Positions 49,088 through 56,346 of a DNA stretch of 56,346 bases are shown here, one piece after another. The notes under the pieces are model-generated. The model did not search any database and had not been told where the DNA came from. It was given only the letters and a program-made list of their open reading frames with translations. The stretch lies in the NCBI GenBank assembly GCA_964398055.1, contig CAYNLK010000040.1, forward strand, positions 1 to 56,346. The letters run 5' to 3'. Every line of letters starts with the position of its first letter. Within the stretch, counting starts at the first letter, position 1. The position numbers and the translations under genes are program-made. The stretch comes from CAYNLK01 sp964398055 (lineage in GTDB: Bacteria; Chloroflexota; Anaerolineae; 4572-78; J111).

Positions 49088-50182
49088 ATGCCTCTCAACC
49101 AGCCCAACCATAGCCTCCATTGGCTGATCCTGACCATCGCCACTCTGACCCTGCTGGCGTGTAGCCTGGACTCTGCTTCCGTCAGGGAGTTATCGTCCCT
49201 GTGGGTCGGCACACCAACCGCCACCCCTACCCCGGTCCGCTATGCCCTGAACCTCGCCTCCGCTCAGGCCGGCCTGGCCGAGTTGAGCAGTTACCGGGCC
49301 ACCTGGCAAGTTGAATTCGATGGCAGCCGCAACGGCCAACCGGCGGCCGGCCGGATCGAGTCGGTTACAGAGCTGGCCCAATCGCCCCGGACAATTCATC
49401 GATATCTGAAGACTGAGGTCATCACCCCGACCGCGCAGCTTGCCGACGGCGTTTCCGAATATTTTGAAACCGAGTCCCGGCACTATCTCAAAAAGGCCGG
49501 CGAAGATACCTGGCTGGTCTTGACCAGAGGCCAGGAGGCGGCCGGCTCACTGGCGGTAACCGACCTGGGTTGGCCGGAGTTGGAGCAACTGGTGGTCATT
49601 CCGGCCACGGTGGGTGCCCCGCCGCAGCTTGAAACTTTAGACGGCTTGGGCGCGGTGCATTATCGATTCAACGAAAACGACCTGCCCGACGCCAACATTA
49701 TTTTTGAGCAGGCCCAGGGTGAAGCCTGGCTTGCTACCCACGGCCAACTGCTGCTGCGTTACACCCTGTCGGCCACGGTCAACATTCCCACCCCACTGCC
49801 CAAGGTCCACCTGCACGACCGGGGCCGGCTGAAGCTGGAATACGCCTTGACCGGGGTCAATGGTGAGCTGGCCATTACCCCGCCGGAGTTGGAGACCATC
49901 CTCGCTCAAAATCAGCTTGACCGGCTGCCTCGCCTGCCCGAGGCCCAAATCAGCTCTATTTTTCCCACGATGCTGGAATATACCAGCGTTATCAGCCCCA
50001 TCAGCGCCACCCTATTCTATCGGGACCAGCTCACGGCCCAGGAATGGACGGAGAACAGCGCTGACATCTTCAACGAGAAAGCGCGCCTGAGTTATGCCAG
50101 GAATGATGAAGCCCTCACTATCCTCATCACCCCTGACGACAATCCTGACCAGGTCAGGGTGGTCCTGGATGCGAAAAAATAG
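49088..50182 (+). CDS. Hypothetical lipoprotein
   Basis: 364 residues with a lipoprotein signal (IATLTLLAC, Cys25), then a Thr-Pro spacer (GTPTATPTPVRY). The body is beta-rich (YRATWQVEFDGSRNG, HYRFNENDLPDANIIFEQA), resembling LppX/LolA-type lipid-carrier barrels in layout; that is a weak structural guess. GGGGGAAG precedes ATG 49088. It lies 14 bp upstream of the sigma factor gene and may be part of the same surface-sensing cluster. Confidence 0.7.
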   Translation: MPLNQPNHSLHWLILTIATLTLLACSLDSASVRELSSLWVGTPTATPTPVRYALNLASAQAGLAELSSYRATWQVEFDGSRNGQPAAGRIESVTELAQSPRTIHRYLKTEVITPTAQLADGVSEYFETESRHYLKKAGEDTWLVLTRGQEAAGSLAVTDLGWPELEQLVVIPATVGAPPQLETLDGLGAVHYRFNENDLPDANIIFEQAQGEAWLATHGQLLLRYTLSATVNIPTPLPKVHLHDRGRLKLEYALTGVNGELAITPPELETILAQNQLDRLPRLPEAQISSIFPTMLEYTSVISPISATLFYRDQLTAQEWTENSADIFNEKARLSYARNDEALTILITPDDNPDQVRVVLDAKK

Positions 50183-50196
50183 CAACCCCATTCCTC

Positions 50197-50655
50197 TTGT
50201 TGATTTTAAATGAAGTGACCCAGGATGCCCTCGTCTACGCCCTGACCAACATCAACCGGTATGATGCCCAACGGGCCCGCTTCACCACCTGGCTGCACAC
50301 CATCACCGTTAGTCGCTGCCGCAACAAACGCCGCCGCCGCTATCTACCCGGCCTATCCCTGACCGCCTGGCTCTGTCAGGGCGGCGACGTCGCCGATCCC
50401 AGCCCCAGTCCGGAAGGCCAAGCTATCAAGGTAGCCAGCCGTGATGAGGTTTGGGCCGCCATCCAATCCTTGAACCAACCGCTCAAAGAGGCGGTGGTGT
50501 TGCGCTATTGGGCTGATTATACTTACCAGGAAATGGCCGATATTTTAGGTTGCTCGATGCGGGTCGCCCGATCAAGAATCCAGTCGGCCCACCAACAGTT
50601 AGGGCCAATCCTGGCCCGCAATGACCCATTAAGTTTGGAAGAAACGATACAATGA
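50197..50655 (+). CDS. ECF-type sigma factor, N-terminally short
   Basis: 152 residues. From the first codons it enters the middle of sigma region 2 (EVTQDALVYALTNINRYDAQRARFTTWLHTITVSRCRNKRRRR), lacking about 30 residues that normally form region 2.1 and hold RNA polymerase. Region 4 is complete (LKEAVVLRYWADYTYQEMADILGCSMRVARSRIQSAHQQL). TTG 50197 has no clear ribosome binding site, and the upstream lipoprotein gene ends 14 bp before, so a deletion may have removed the true 5' end. The stop overlaps the anti-sigma gene (ATGA), the usual arrangement for an ECF/anti-sigma pair. Confidence 0.75.
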   Translation: MLILNEVTQDALVYALTNINRYDAQRARFTTWLHTITVSRCRNKRRRRYLPGLSLTAWLCQGGDVADPSPSPEGQAIKVASRDEVWAAIQSLNQPLKEAVVLRYWADYTYQEMADILGCSMRVARSRIQSAHQQLGPILARNDPLSLEETIQ

Positions 50656-52094
50656 AACATCATCTTAGCGATCAACAACTACTCGATCACCTTTACCAGG
50701 CCCTGACCGATACCCAACGCCAGACGATGGATGTTCATCTAGCCGCTTGCCCGGAGTGCCGCGCCCGTCTGGCCGCCCAGGAAGCTATTGAACGACAGAT
50801 GTGCTACAGTGTCCAGGCGGCCCGGCGGCAACTCGAGCCGCCAGTTCACCTGACCTTTGCTACCATTGCCCCTCGTCTACACCGTTCAAGATTCAGTCTG
50901 GCGGTAAAAAAATCCGGCCAATTGTTCAATAGCGCCGCGGCCCTGCTCCTAGTGGTGGCGTTGGGCCTGGGCTTGCTCGCCCTCCTGGCTAACCTCAGCC
51001 AGACCCTGCCCGCCCCCCGCCCGCCGATTGTCGAACCCACGGCAGAGGTCAACCGGCCCATCTTTGACCGGCCGCCGGCCGGTGAATTGAAGTGGCAATT
51101 CAAAGCAGAGGGGCCGCTCACCGCGCCCCCCACGATCACCGGCGGCGTGGCTTATTTTGCGAGCACGGACAAACATCTTTACGCCGTCGATGTCGAGACC
51201 GGGCAGGCGCGCTGGAAATTTGCAACCGGCGATATCATCTACGCGGCCCCGACCGTCAGCGCCGGCGCAGTCTATTTCGGCAGCGGCGACAGTTACCTCT
51301 ATGCCCTTAACAGCCAGACCGGCCAGGAATTGTGGCGGTTCAAAAGCGGCGGTCCGGTTGCTGCTACGCCAACTGTGGCCGAGGGGGTGGTCTATGTTGG
51401 CAGCGACGACGCCAATTTATATGCCCTGGACAGCCAGACCGGCCGGGTGAAGTGGAAATTCAAGGCAGATGAGTGGGAGTGGCTGCAGACCCGTCCGGTC
51501 GTTGTTAGCAACACTGTCTATGTTAACAGTGGCTGTCTTACTTATATCAAAGACGTTTGCCGGTATTATCGTACCCATCGGCTTTATGCCCTGAACGGCC
51601 AGACCGGCCAGGTAAAATGGAAATACGATTCCGGCGGCTTTGTGGTAACTGTTCCGGTCATTGCCGATGGGATGGCCTATATCGGTAACAATGACGGTCA
51701 CCTGTATGCCCTAGACAACCAGACCGGCGAGGAAAAGTGGCGATTCCAAACCATTGGTCCGGTGGACACAGCCCCGGCTGTAGCCGACGGAATTGTCTAT
51801 GTTGGCGCTAGCGATGGGCATCTTTATGCCGTAGACGGCCAGACCGGCCAGGAAAAGTGGAATTTCAAAGCCGGGCCGTTTGGGGTGGAGGTCTCTACCC
51901 CCATCATTACCGCAGAGACAGTTTATTTCTGGAGTAACAAGAGCAGGCTGCACGCCTTAGACCGGCAAACCGGCCAGGAACTGTGGCAGTCCGATCTGCC
52001 AGGCGCAGCGAACAGCGTGAAGACAGTCCCGACCATCGACAATGGTATCATTTACTACGGAGACGATGACTCTTATCTGAAGGCAGTCCGCTAA
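50652..52094 (+). CDS. Anti-sigma factor fused to a PQQ-type beta-propeller
   Basis: 480 residues. Cytoplasmic N-terminal zinc-binding anti-sigma domain: MDVHLAACPECRARL (HxxxCxxC, about residues 29-36). One membrane helix spans about 92-115. Outside follow about eight propeller repeats of the type LYALDSQTGQELWRFKSGGPVAATPTVAEGVVYVGS. The PQQ cofactor is not expected in this BamB-like repeat class. The architecture implies that an extracellular ligand or envelope state is read by the propeller and relayed to the coupled sigma factor. Confidence 0.85.
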   Translation: MKHHLSDQQLLDHLYQALTDTQRQTMDVHLAACPECRARLAAQEAIERQMCYSVQAARRQLEPPVHLTFATIAPRLHRSRFSLAVKKSGQLFNSAAALLLVVALGLGLLALLANLSQTLPAPRPPIVEPTAEVNRPIFDRPPAGELKWQFKAEGPLTAPPTITGGVAYFASTDKHLYAVDVETGQARWKFATGDIIYAAPTVSAGAVYFGSGDSYLYALNSQTGQELWRFKSGGPVAATPTVAEGVVYVGSDDANLYALDSQTGRVKWKFKADEWEWLQTRPVVVSNTVYVNSGCLTYIKDVCRYYRTHRLYALNGQTGQVKWKYDSGGFVVTVPVIADGMAYIGNNDGHLYALDNQTGEEKWRFQTIGPVDTAPAVADGIVYVGASDGHLYAVDGQTGQEKWNFKAGPFGVEVSTPIITAETVYFWSNKSRLHALDRQTGQELWQSDLPGAANSVKTVPTIDNGIIYYGDDDSYLKAVR

Positions 52095-52154
52095 GCACTC
52101 TGTTTAATCAAGACTCGCCCGGCCGGACATTGTAGAAGGGGGGGCTTTCTGACA

Positions 52155-53381
52155 ATGTTGCTAAAACTATCCCATCAATTTTTCTACGGCGCAGCCACGA
52201 TGGCCATTGTCATCACTGTGGGGTCCAGCCTTACGGGGTTCTTCACCACAACAGGCCACCCGCACACAATTTCCCCGGAAGAGGTCAATCAGCCAACCCC
52301 TACCCCCCGGCCAATCGGTCAATTCTGGTGGAACTTTGCCGCAAAAGGGGGGATCAACTCGGCCCCGGCTATCGCCGCGGGGCTGATCTATTTTGGCAGC
52401 ATCGACCACCATCTCTATGCCGTGGACCTGGACACCGGGCAGGCCAAGTGGCAGTTCCAAACCGCTGATCCGATCAACTCGGCCCCGGCTGTCGACGGGG
52501 GGATGGTCTATGTTGGCAGCGACGATGGTCACCTCTATGCCCTGTACAGCCGTTCCGGCCACGAGAGATGGCGCTTCAAAACGGACGGCCAGGTGGTCTC
52601 GGCGCCCACGGTGGCCGCCGGCCTGATCTATTTTGGCAGCTTTGACACGTATCTCTATGCGGTGGACAGCAACAGCGGGCAGGAGCGGTGGAAATTCAAG
52701 ACCGAGGATCGGGTGCAGGCTCGCCCGGCCGTGGCCGCTGGGCTGGTCTACTTTGGGAGCGGCTCGCGCTGGGGCGCCGGTCCGGGCAATACTTTCTATG
52801 CCGTCGACAGCCAGACCGGCCAGGAAAAATGGCGGTTCAAAAGCGGCGGGCGGATCGCTTCTTCAGCCATTCTCAGCGGCGGCCTGGTTTACTTTGGCAG
52901 CTATGACGGCCACCTCTACGCCCTTGATAGCCAAACCGGCCAGGAGCAGTGGAAGTTCAAGACTACTGGCCCGATCGTTTCCTCGCCGCGCCTGGCGGAT
53001 GGGCTGGTCTACTTTGGCAGCCACGACACCTATTTCTACGCCCTGGACAGTCAGACCGGCCAGGCCAAATGGAGGTTCAAAACAAGATTTCGCATCGAAT
53101 CTTCACCGGCCGTGGCCGATGGCGTGGTCTATTTTGGCAGCGATGATCAACATTTTTATGCGGTCGATAGTCAGACTGGGCAGGTTCTGTGGAAATTCAA
53201 AACCGGAGCCAACATTTACGCGTCGCCGGTTATCACCGCCGGCATCGTCTACTTTGGCAGCAATGACGCCAATCTTTACGCCATTGAACTGAAGGGACGC
53301 TGCCCCTGTTTTCGGCCCGGCTACAAGGGATTGATATTCGCCCTGAGCCACGGCAAACCATTACCTACGAGCTTGATTTGA
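52155..53381 (+). CDS. Membrane-anchored PQQ-type beta-propeller protein
   Basis: 408 residues. An N-terminal signal anchor (ATMAIVITVGSSLTGFF) and a short Pro-Thr spacer lead to about eight 40-residue repeats (LVYFGSYDGHLYALDSQTGQEQWKFKTTGPIVSSPRLADG). The repeats are close to those in the anti-sigma fusion upstream, so one probably arose from the other, losing or gaining the anti-sigma part. The last 28 residues (GRCPCFRPGYKG...) depart from the repeat pattern and may be a read-through tail created near the adjacent transposase remnant. ATG 52155 follows GAAGGGGGGG. Confidence 0.8.
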   Translation: MLLKLSHQFFYGAATMAIVITVGSSLTGFFTTTGHPHTISPEEVNQPTPTPRPIGQFWWNFAAKGGINSAPAIAAGLIYFGSIDHHLYAVDLDTGQAKWQFQTADPINSAPAVDGGMVYVGSDDGHLYALYSRSGHERWRFKTDGQVVSAPTVAAGLIYFGSFDTYLYAVDSNSGQERWKFKTEDRVQARPAVAAGLVYFGSGSRWGAGPGNTFYAVDSQTGQEKWRFKSGGRIASSAILSGGLVYFGSYDGHLYALDSQTGQEQWKFKTTGPIVSSPRLADGLVYFGSHDTYFYALDSQTGQAKWRFKTRFRIESSPAVADGVVYFGSDDQHFYAVDSQTGQVLWKFKTGANIYASPVITAGIVYFGSNDANLYAIELKGRCPCFRPGYKGLIFALSHGKPLPTSLI

Positions 53382-53526
53382 CATATTCCGGAATCAATGG
53401 GAAGTTTGTTTCAAACTCACCCCTGTAACTGGGTCACAACCACGCCATCTGCGGTCGCGGCTGCCACTCCCCATCGACGGACAAATCCTAAATAGGACTC
53501 AAATAGGACTCCAGGGCAATCGCATC

Positions 53527-53862
53527 TTAACCGATTAGAATTTTAAGGAGGTAAGCTTCATCGCAACCCACCATCAGGCGCTTGTTCTTAACGCCACACT
53601 TGGCCGTTTTCTCTTGGCGGAGCAAATTAAGGGCGATATGCCGGATGACAGCGAAGTTTTGAGTGGCGTAACCCTGGCGGACCCGGCTGTCATCTTCGCG
53701 AAAGGCGACATCCAAGACCCAGTGCAACGAGTTTTCAATCTGCCAATGGGTTCGCACCGCTTGACCGAACTCAACAGCCTCCCCGGCCAAACTGGAGATG
53801 TAGTAGCGGTTTTCCCGGGTGACTGGAACTCGCCACATGAAATGTGCAAAAAGTTGCTCCAT
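53527..53862 (-). pseudogene. ISAs1-family transposase, C-terminal remnant
   Basis: 111 residues matching only the end of ISAs1 transposases: YYISSLAGEAVEFGQAVRTHWQIENSLHWVLDVAFREDDSRVRQGYATQNFAVIRHIALNLLRQEKT, including the last acidic residue of the DDE triad (IENSLHWVLD). The N-terminal two thirds, with the first two Asp, are missing. It marks the border between the propeller cluster and the following patch of small genes. Confidence 0.85.
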
Positions 53863-53929
53863 TCTTGTATGGGATGCGCTTCAGAGCGAGTCGCACCAAT
53901 AGTTACAGTTCATTGGATGTGTGAACGGA

Positions 53930-54223
53930 TCAGGGCAACTGCCTGATGACTGTAGCCTTGAATGGCGCGGCTAACAGCTCCAACAAGGGTGCGTAGACGC
54001 CGCTGGCCGCAGCCTCCTGCATATGCGCCGTCCGCGCCTCGGCCGACTCCCAATCGGCAATCTCAACCAGGATGTCGGGATTATCGAGCACCTCGTAGCG
54101 CGTGCTGCCCAGGAAACCGTGTTGGCCCGGTCCATGTTCCGCCACAATGCTCTCGATCAGACTCTTGAGCTCAGTCCGCTGGCCTGGTTTGGCCTGCAGT
54201 TCGACGATCACCTTGATGGCCAT
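53930..54223 (-). CDS. Antibiotic biosynthesis monooxygenase (ABM) domain protein
   Basis: 97 residues, a single ferredoxin-like ABM domain: IKVIVELQAKPGQRTELKSLIES, DNPDILVEIADWESAEARTAHMQ, YAPLLELLAAPFKATVIRQLP. Such proteins are cofactor-free monooxygenases of quinones or heme-like compounds, or simply stress proteins. An ATG at 54223 with a purine-rich AGGAGA upstream sets the start. It is in a run of small minus-strand genes. Confidence 0.85.
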   Translation of the reverse strand: MAIKVIVELQAKPGQRTELKSLIESIVAEHGPGQHGFLGSTRYEVLDNPDILVEIADWESAEARTAHMQEAAASGVYAPLLELLAAPFKATVIRQLP

Positions 54224-54327
54224 TTCATTCTCTCCTTTCTACTGTAAGTAAGCTGTGCTGCCGCACATGCGCCTGGCAGCTCAACTTGCGTGTTGGGCGG
54301 CGCCGACACCGCCAGAGGCTGCAATTC

Positions 54328-54979
54328 TCACCAACGGTCCTGATGGAGGATCTCGTCCAATGGGCGACGATACGCCGGCCGAAAGTCCAGCCCAATCGTG
54401 TATGCCGTTGGGATCAGCGCGACTTGCATCACGCCTGCTGGAAGTTCCAGGACCTTATCTGCCTCCTCTGCCAGGAGCAGATGCAGGTTCGTCCAGCAAG
54501 TTCCCAACCCTCTCGAACGAGCAGCCAGCATGAAGCTCCAGGCTGCTGGAATCACTGACCCCATCAGGACCGAAACAGAAGCAGGCGGCATCTCCTCCGT
54601 TGATCCGACAACACAGGGAACGACATGAACAGGCACCTCGTGGATGTGATCGACGAGGTGCTCAAGAGATTTAATGATCCTCAACCTCGTCGCTTCTTGC
54701 TTCATATCTGTGTTTGAGCCCATATACACCACCAGGCACAGTCTTATAAATCGCATGCCCCCGCCGAAACAATTCACCTAACGCTGCTCTTTGCACCTTG
54801 CCTGTCACGACAATGAAATGGAAGGACTGCGTATCTGACTGAGTTGGCGCCTGCTGTGCAAGCTCAAAGCACTCACGCAGAACTTCCTGTTCGACAGGCC
54901 GGTGCAGATCGAGCCGCTTGCGCACCGCTCGCGTCGTGAGAAGAACGTGATCAAACGACATCCCTTCTAGTGCCGGCAT
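54328..54979 (-). pseudogene. Nitroreductase-family protein, frameshifted
   Basis: The N-terminal half (from 54979) has MSFDHVLLTTRAVRKRLDLHRPV and AQQAPTQSDTQSFHFIVVTG, the FMN-binding start of nitroreductases. The frame is lost near 54720. The C-terminal half, in another frame (ending 54328), continues with IIKSLEHLVDHIHEVPVHVVPCV, GSVIPAAWSFMLAARSRGLGTCWTNLHLL and TAYTIGLDFRPAYRRPL. Joined, they would give a normal length of about 215 residues. A single-base indel (mutation or sequencing error) explains it. Confidence 0.8.
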
Positions 54980-55109
54980 CTCCTATCCCTCCGTATGTTG
55001 CTTTGCACTGGTTTGTACGAGAGAGGTTGTAGCCGGTGGGCAATAGCGGCAGATGGGGACGTCCGAGGACGCCCGCAGGCCATGGAAACGACACTTGTCC
55101 CCGGAATCG

Positions 55110-55505
55110 TCACTCCCCAATGGCCATCCTGGTCATCTGAGCCGTATCCGTAACGTGGTCATATTTGACGACCTTGCCGGCCGTGTTGAACTGCCAGAGG
55201 TGACCGTTGTTGGAGAACGAGTAGGTCTTGCCGTGGGCCGCTGCCTCGAAAGTGATAAGCACGAAGACCTTGTCACCGCCATCGAAGATTGTGTGTGGTT
55301 CAAAACGAGTGATTTTTAGTGGCGCCATGGACTCGAAAAACCCCACCACATTCGCCTTGCCGCGCCGTGCTTGAAGCCATGGCACGTCGGACACCGGCAC
55401 CGTTGTCTCCCACTCGACGGCATCGTCTAGCTTGTCGAGGATGGTGGCTACATCGCCACGTGCGAAAGCCTCGTAGATGGTCTGTACCGTTTCTACATTG
55501 CTCAT
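55110..55505 (-). CDS. SnoaL-like (NTF2-fold) protein
   Basis: 131 residues, NTF2-like cone fold: MSNVETVQTIYEAFARGDVATILDKLDDAVEWE, GKANVVGFFESMAPLKITRFEPHTIFDGGDKVFVLITFEA, TYSFSNNGHLWQFNTAGKVVKYDHVTDTAQM. ATG 55505 is preceded by GGAG at a good spacing; ATG 55517 lies within that site. Members act as isomerases, hydrolases or binding proteins; no substrate can be named. Confidence 0.8.
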   Translation of the reverse strand: MSNVETVQTIYEAFARGDVATILDKLDDAVEWETTVPVSDVPWLQARRGKANVVGFFESMAPLKITRFEPHTIFDGGDKVFVLITFEAAAHGKTYSFSNNGHLWQFNTAGKVVKYDHVTDTAQMTRMAIGE

Positions 55506-55618
55506 TTTGCGCTCCATTCCATTAATTTACTCGTGATACCTAACTGAACTCCACGTCCCTCTTGCTCTTTAAGATAGGGAGCGGCCCAACGTCTTGCGGT
55601 TCACGAGCCGCCACGCCG

Positions 55619-55697
55619 GTCGTAGGTTGGGTTGGGCAAAGTGAAACCCAACACAGCTCAGGATTGTTGGGTCTCGTGCCTCGACCCAACCTACGAC
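55619..55697. repeat. Palindromic dispersed element (GTAGGTTGGGT type)
   Basis: GTCGTAGGTTGGGT (55619-55632) and ACCCAACCTACGAC (55684-55697) form a perfect 14-bp inverted repeat, 79 bp end to end, with further complementary CCCAAC blocks inside. It has no coding content and lies between two minus-strand genes. Confidence 0.7.
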
Positions 55698-55716
55698 TGA
55701 AAACAGCCTCTCGACC

Positions 55717-56031
55717 CTACGACGAACCTAAAGCTTTCAATAATTCGTCTGTTCGAGCGAGACTCTCTTGAACGGGTTCAGCAGGCGCTGTTCTGGTAGA
55801 TTTGAAGAACCCGGCCCCGGCTGCTCGCCACATCCCGATAGCTTGAGCAATGTCAGCCGCACTCTCTGCCTCCGCTACAAGGATGCCCCACCCGTCAGGT
55901 GTGGAATCCCAGCGAATGATGTTAACCCCCTGGGGCGGAAATAGTCCCGCTGAGGTCAGCTTTCCGGCGATCTGTTGCCGTTCTTCAACAGACATGCCCT
56001 CATTTAATTCCCAATAAGTTAGGAACAGCAT
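55717..56031 (-). CDS. DUF3303-family protein
   Basis: 104 residues: MLFLTYWELNEGMSVEERQQIAGKL, FPPQGVNIIRWDSTPDGWGILVAEAESAADIAQAIGMWR. The family has a ferredoxin-like alpha/beta fold of unknown function, often next to SnoaL-like genes, as here. It follows the partial SnoaL-like gene by 15 bp. Confidence 0.75.
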   Translation of the reverse strand: MLFLTYWELNEGMSVEERQQIAGKLTSAGLFPPQGVNIIRWDSTPDGWGILVAEAESAADIAQAIGMWRAAGAGFFKSTRTAPAEPVQESLARTDELLKALGSS

Positions 56032-56046
56032 CTTTGAAATCCCTTA

Positions 56047-56346
56047 TTACGCCTTGGCCTGCAAACGGCCGAGAATTTCCAGCATGGCCGGAGAAAGATC
56101 AGCGTGGTGGTGGACAATCTTCCAGGCCCCGTTTTCGCGGCGATAGATGTTCGTGACACGCTGGTCGATGGCGGCCTGCTCTCCGGCCATCGTAAACTGA
56201 CCTTGTTCGAACCCCACTTCATAGGCCATATCACCGGAAACCTGAATGAGTTGATCGTTCAGTTTAACCTGCCCGTCTGAGGCCAGTTGGGCCACCTGGC
56301 CCCACGGCCCCTTGACTTCGTCCCAGCCGACTTCCCGACCGCCGAT
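56047..56346 (-). CDS. SnoaL/NTF2-like protein, truncated by the window edge
   Basis: The frame is open to the edge of the window (99 codons visible). The sequence GWDEVKGPWGQVAQL, AYEVGFEQGQFTMAGEQAAIDQRVTNIYRRENGAWKIVHHHADLSPAMLEIL is typical of the SnoaL_3/DUF4440 group (strand ending WKIVHHH). The N-terminal part lies beyond 56346. Confidence 0.8.
   Translation of the reverse strand: MGGREVGWDEVKGPWGQVAQLASDGQVKLNDQLIQVSGDMAYEVGFEQGQFTMAGEQAAIDQRVTNIYRRENGAWKIVHHHADLSPAMLEILGRLQAKA

Noticed and set aside
50652..53381. Propeller proteins as PQQ-dependent dehydrogenases
   Set aside because: Only the short structural repeat is present; no quinoprotein active-site or calcium-binding motifs and no cytochrome partner are seen.
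54328..54979. Two separate small genes in place of one nitroreductase
   Set aside because: The two halves together give a continuous nitroreductase of normal length and neither half is a complete domain.

Overview
The window looks like a chromosomal segment of a GC-moderate member of the Chloroflexota (Anaerolineae/Caldilineae-like). This is inferred from the gene repertoire and style: Thr-Pro-rich surface linkers, many TTG/GTG starts, a diadenylate cyclase fused to YbbR domains, PstA with a long outer loop, and a small TPR-like protein. No rRNA, tRNA or CRISPR array was recognised. One 10-N assembly gap lies at 1380-1389.

Layout. 0.4-2.6 kb: a DUF937 protein, a cytidylate-kinase-like protein (split by the gap), a nuclease-fold protein and hpt. 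2.65-2.98 kb: a minus-strand, free-standing structured RNA with its own promoter and terminator, of no family I recognise. 3.1-7.8 kb: a histidine/urocanate degradation operon (hutU-fchA-ftcD-hutI). 8.0-18.4 kb: a MITE-like element, a CdaA-CdaR fusion, an MDR oxidoreductase, a saccharopine-dehydrogenase-like/PhzF pair, an EamA transporter, secG, an oligopeptide-type binding protein and an HNH nuclease.

18.5-42.4 kb is a large phosphate-homeostasis island. Minus-strand Pst system 1 (pstS-pstC-pstA-pstB-arsC-phoU-phoU) has a PstS made of two almost identical tandem domains. Its PstA carries a third, circularly permuted PstS domain in the loop after its first membrane helix. Plus-strand Pst system 2 (pstS-pstC-pstA-pstB-pstB-phoU) has two ATPases with complementary motif losses, which suggests an obligate heterodimer with one working ATP site. 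Between them lie a likely lipid-remodelling operon (GT2, PAP2-type phosphatase, SqdX-like GT4), two small genes and a frameshifted Na/Pi transporter. A HAD/GDPD-like fusion gene lies downstream of system 1. Arrays of TTAA-centred boxes at 11-bp steps sit in front of pstS1, pstS2, the glycosyltransferase operon, the small genes and the HAD/GDPD gene, so I read all of them as one Pho regulon. A PhoB-like regulator and a histidine kinase that lacks the phospho-acceptor histidine close the island.

42.6-53.4 kb: a radical SAM protein, a Pro-rich membrane protein, a polytopic membrane protein, a lipoprotein, an N-terminally short ECF sigma factor coupled to an anti-sigma/beta-propeller fusion, and a second propeller protein. 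53.5-56.3 kb: a patch of small minus-strand genes (ABM monooxygenase, broken nitroreductase, SnoaL-like proteins, DUF3303) and an ISAs1 transposase remnant.

Heptanucleotide-phased repeats with locus-specific sequence are scattered between genes, and in several places they run into coding sequence. Several other palindromic dispersed elements are also present.
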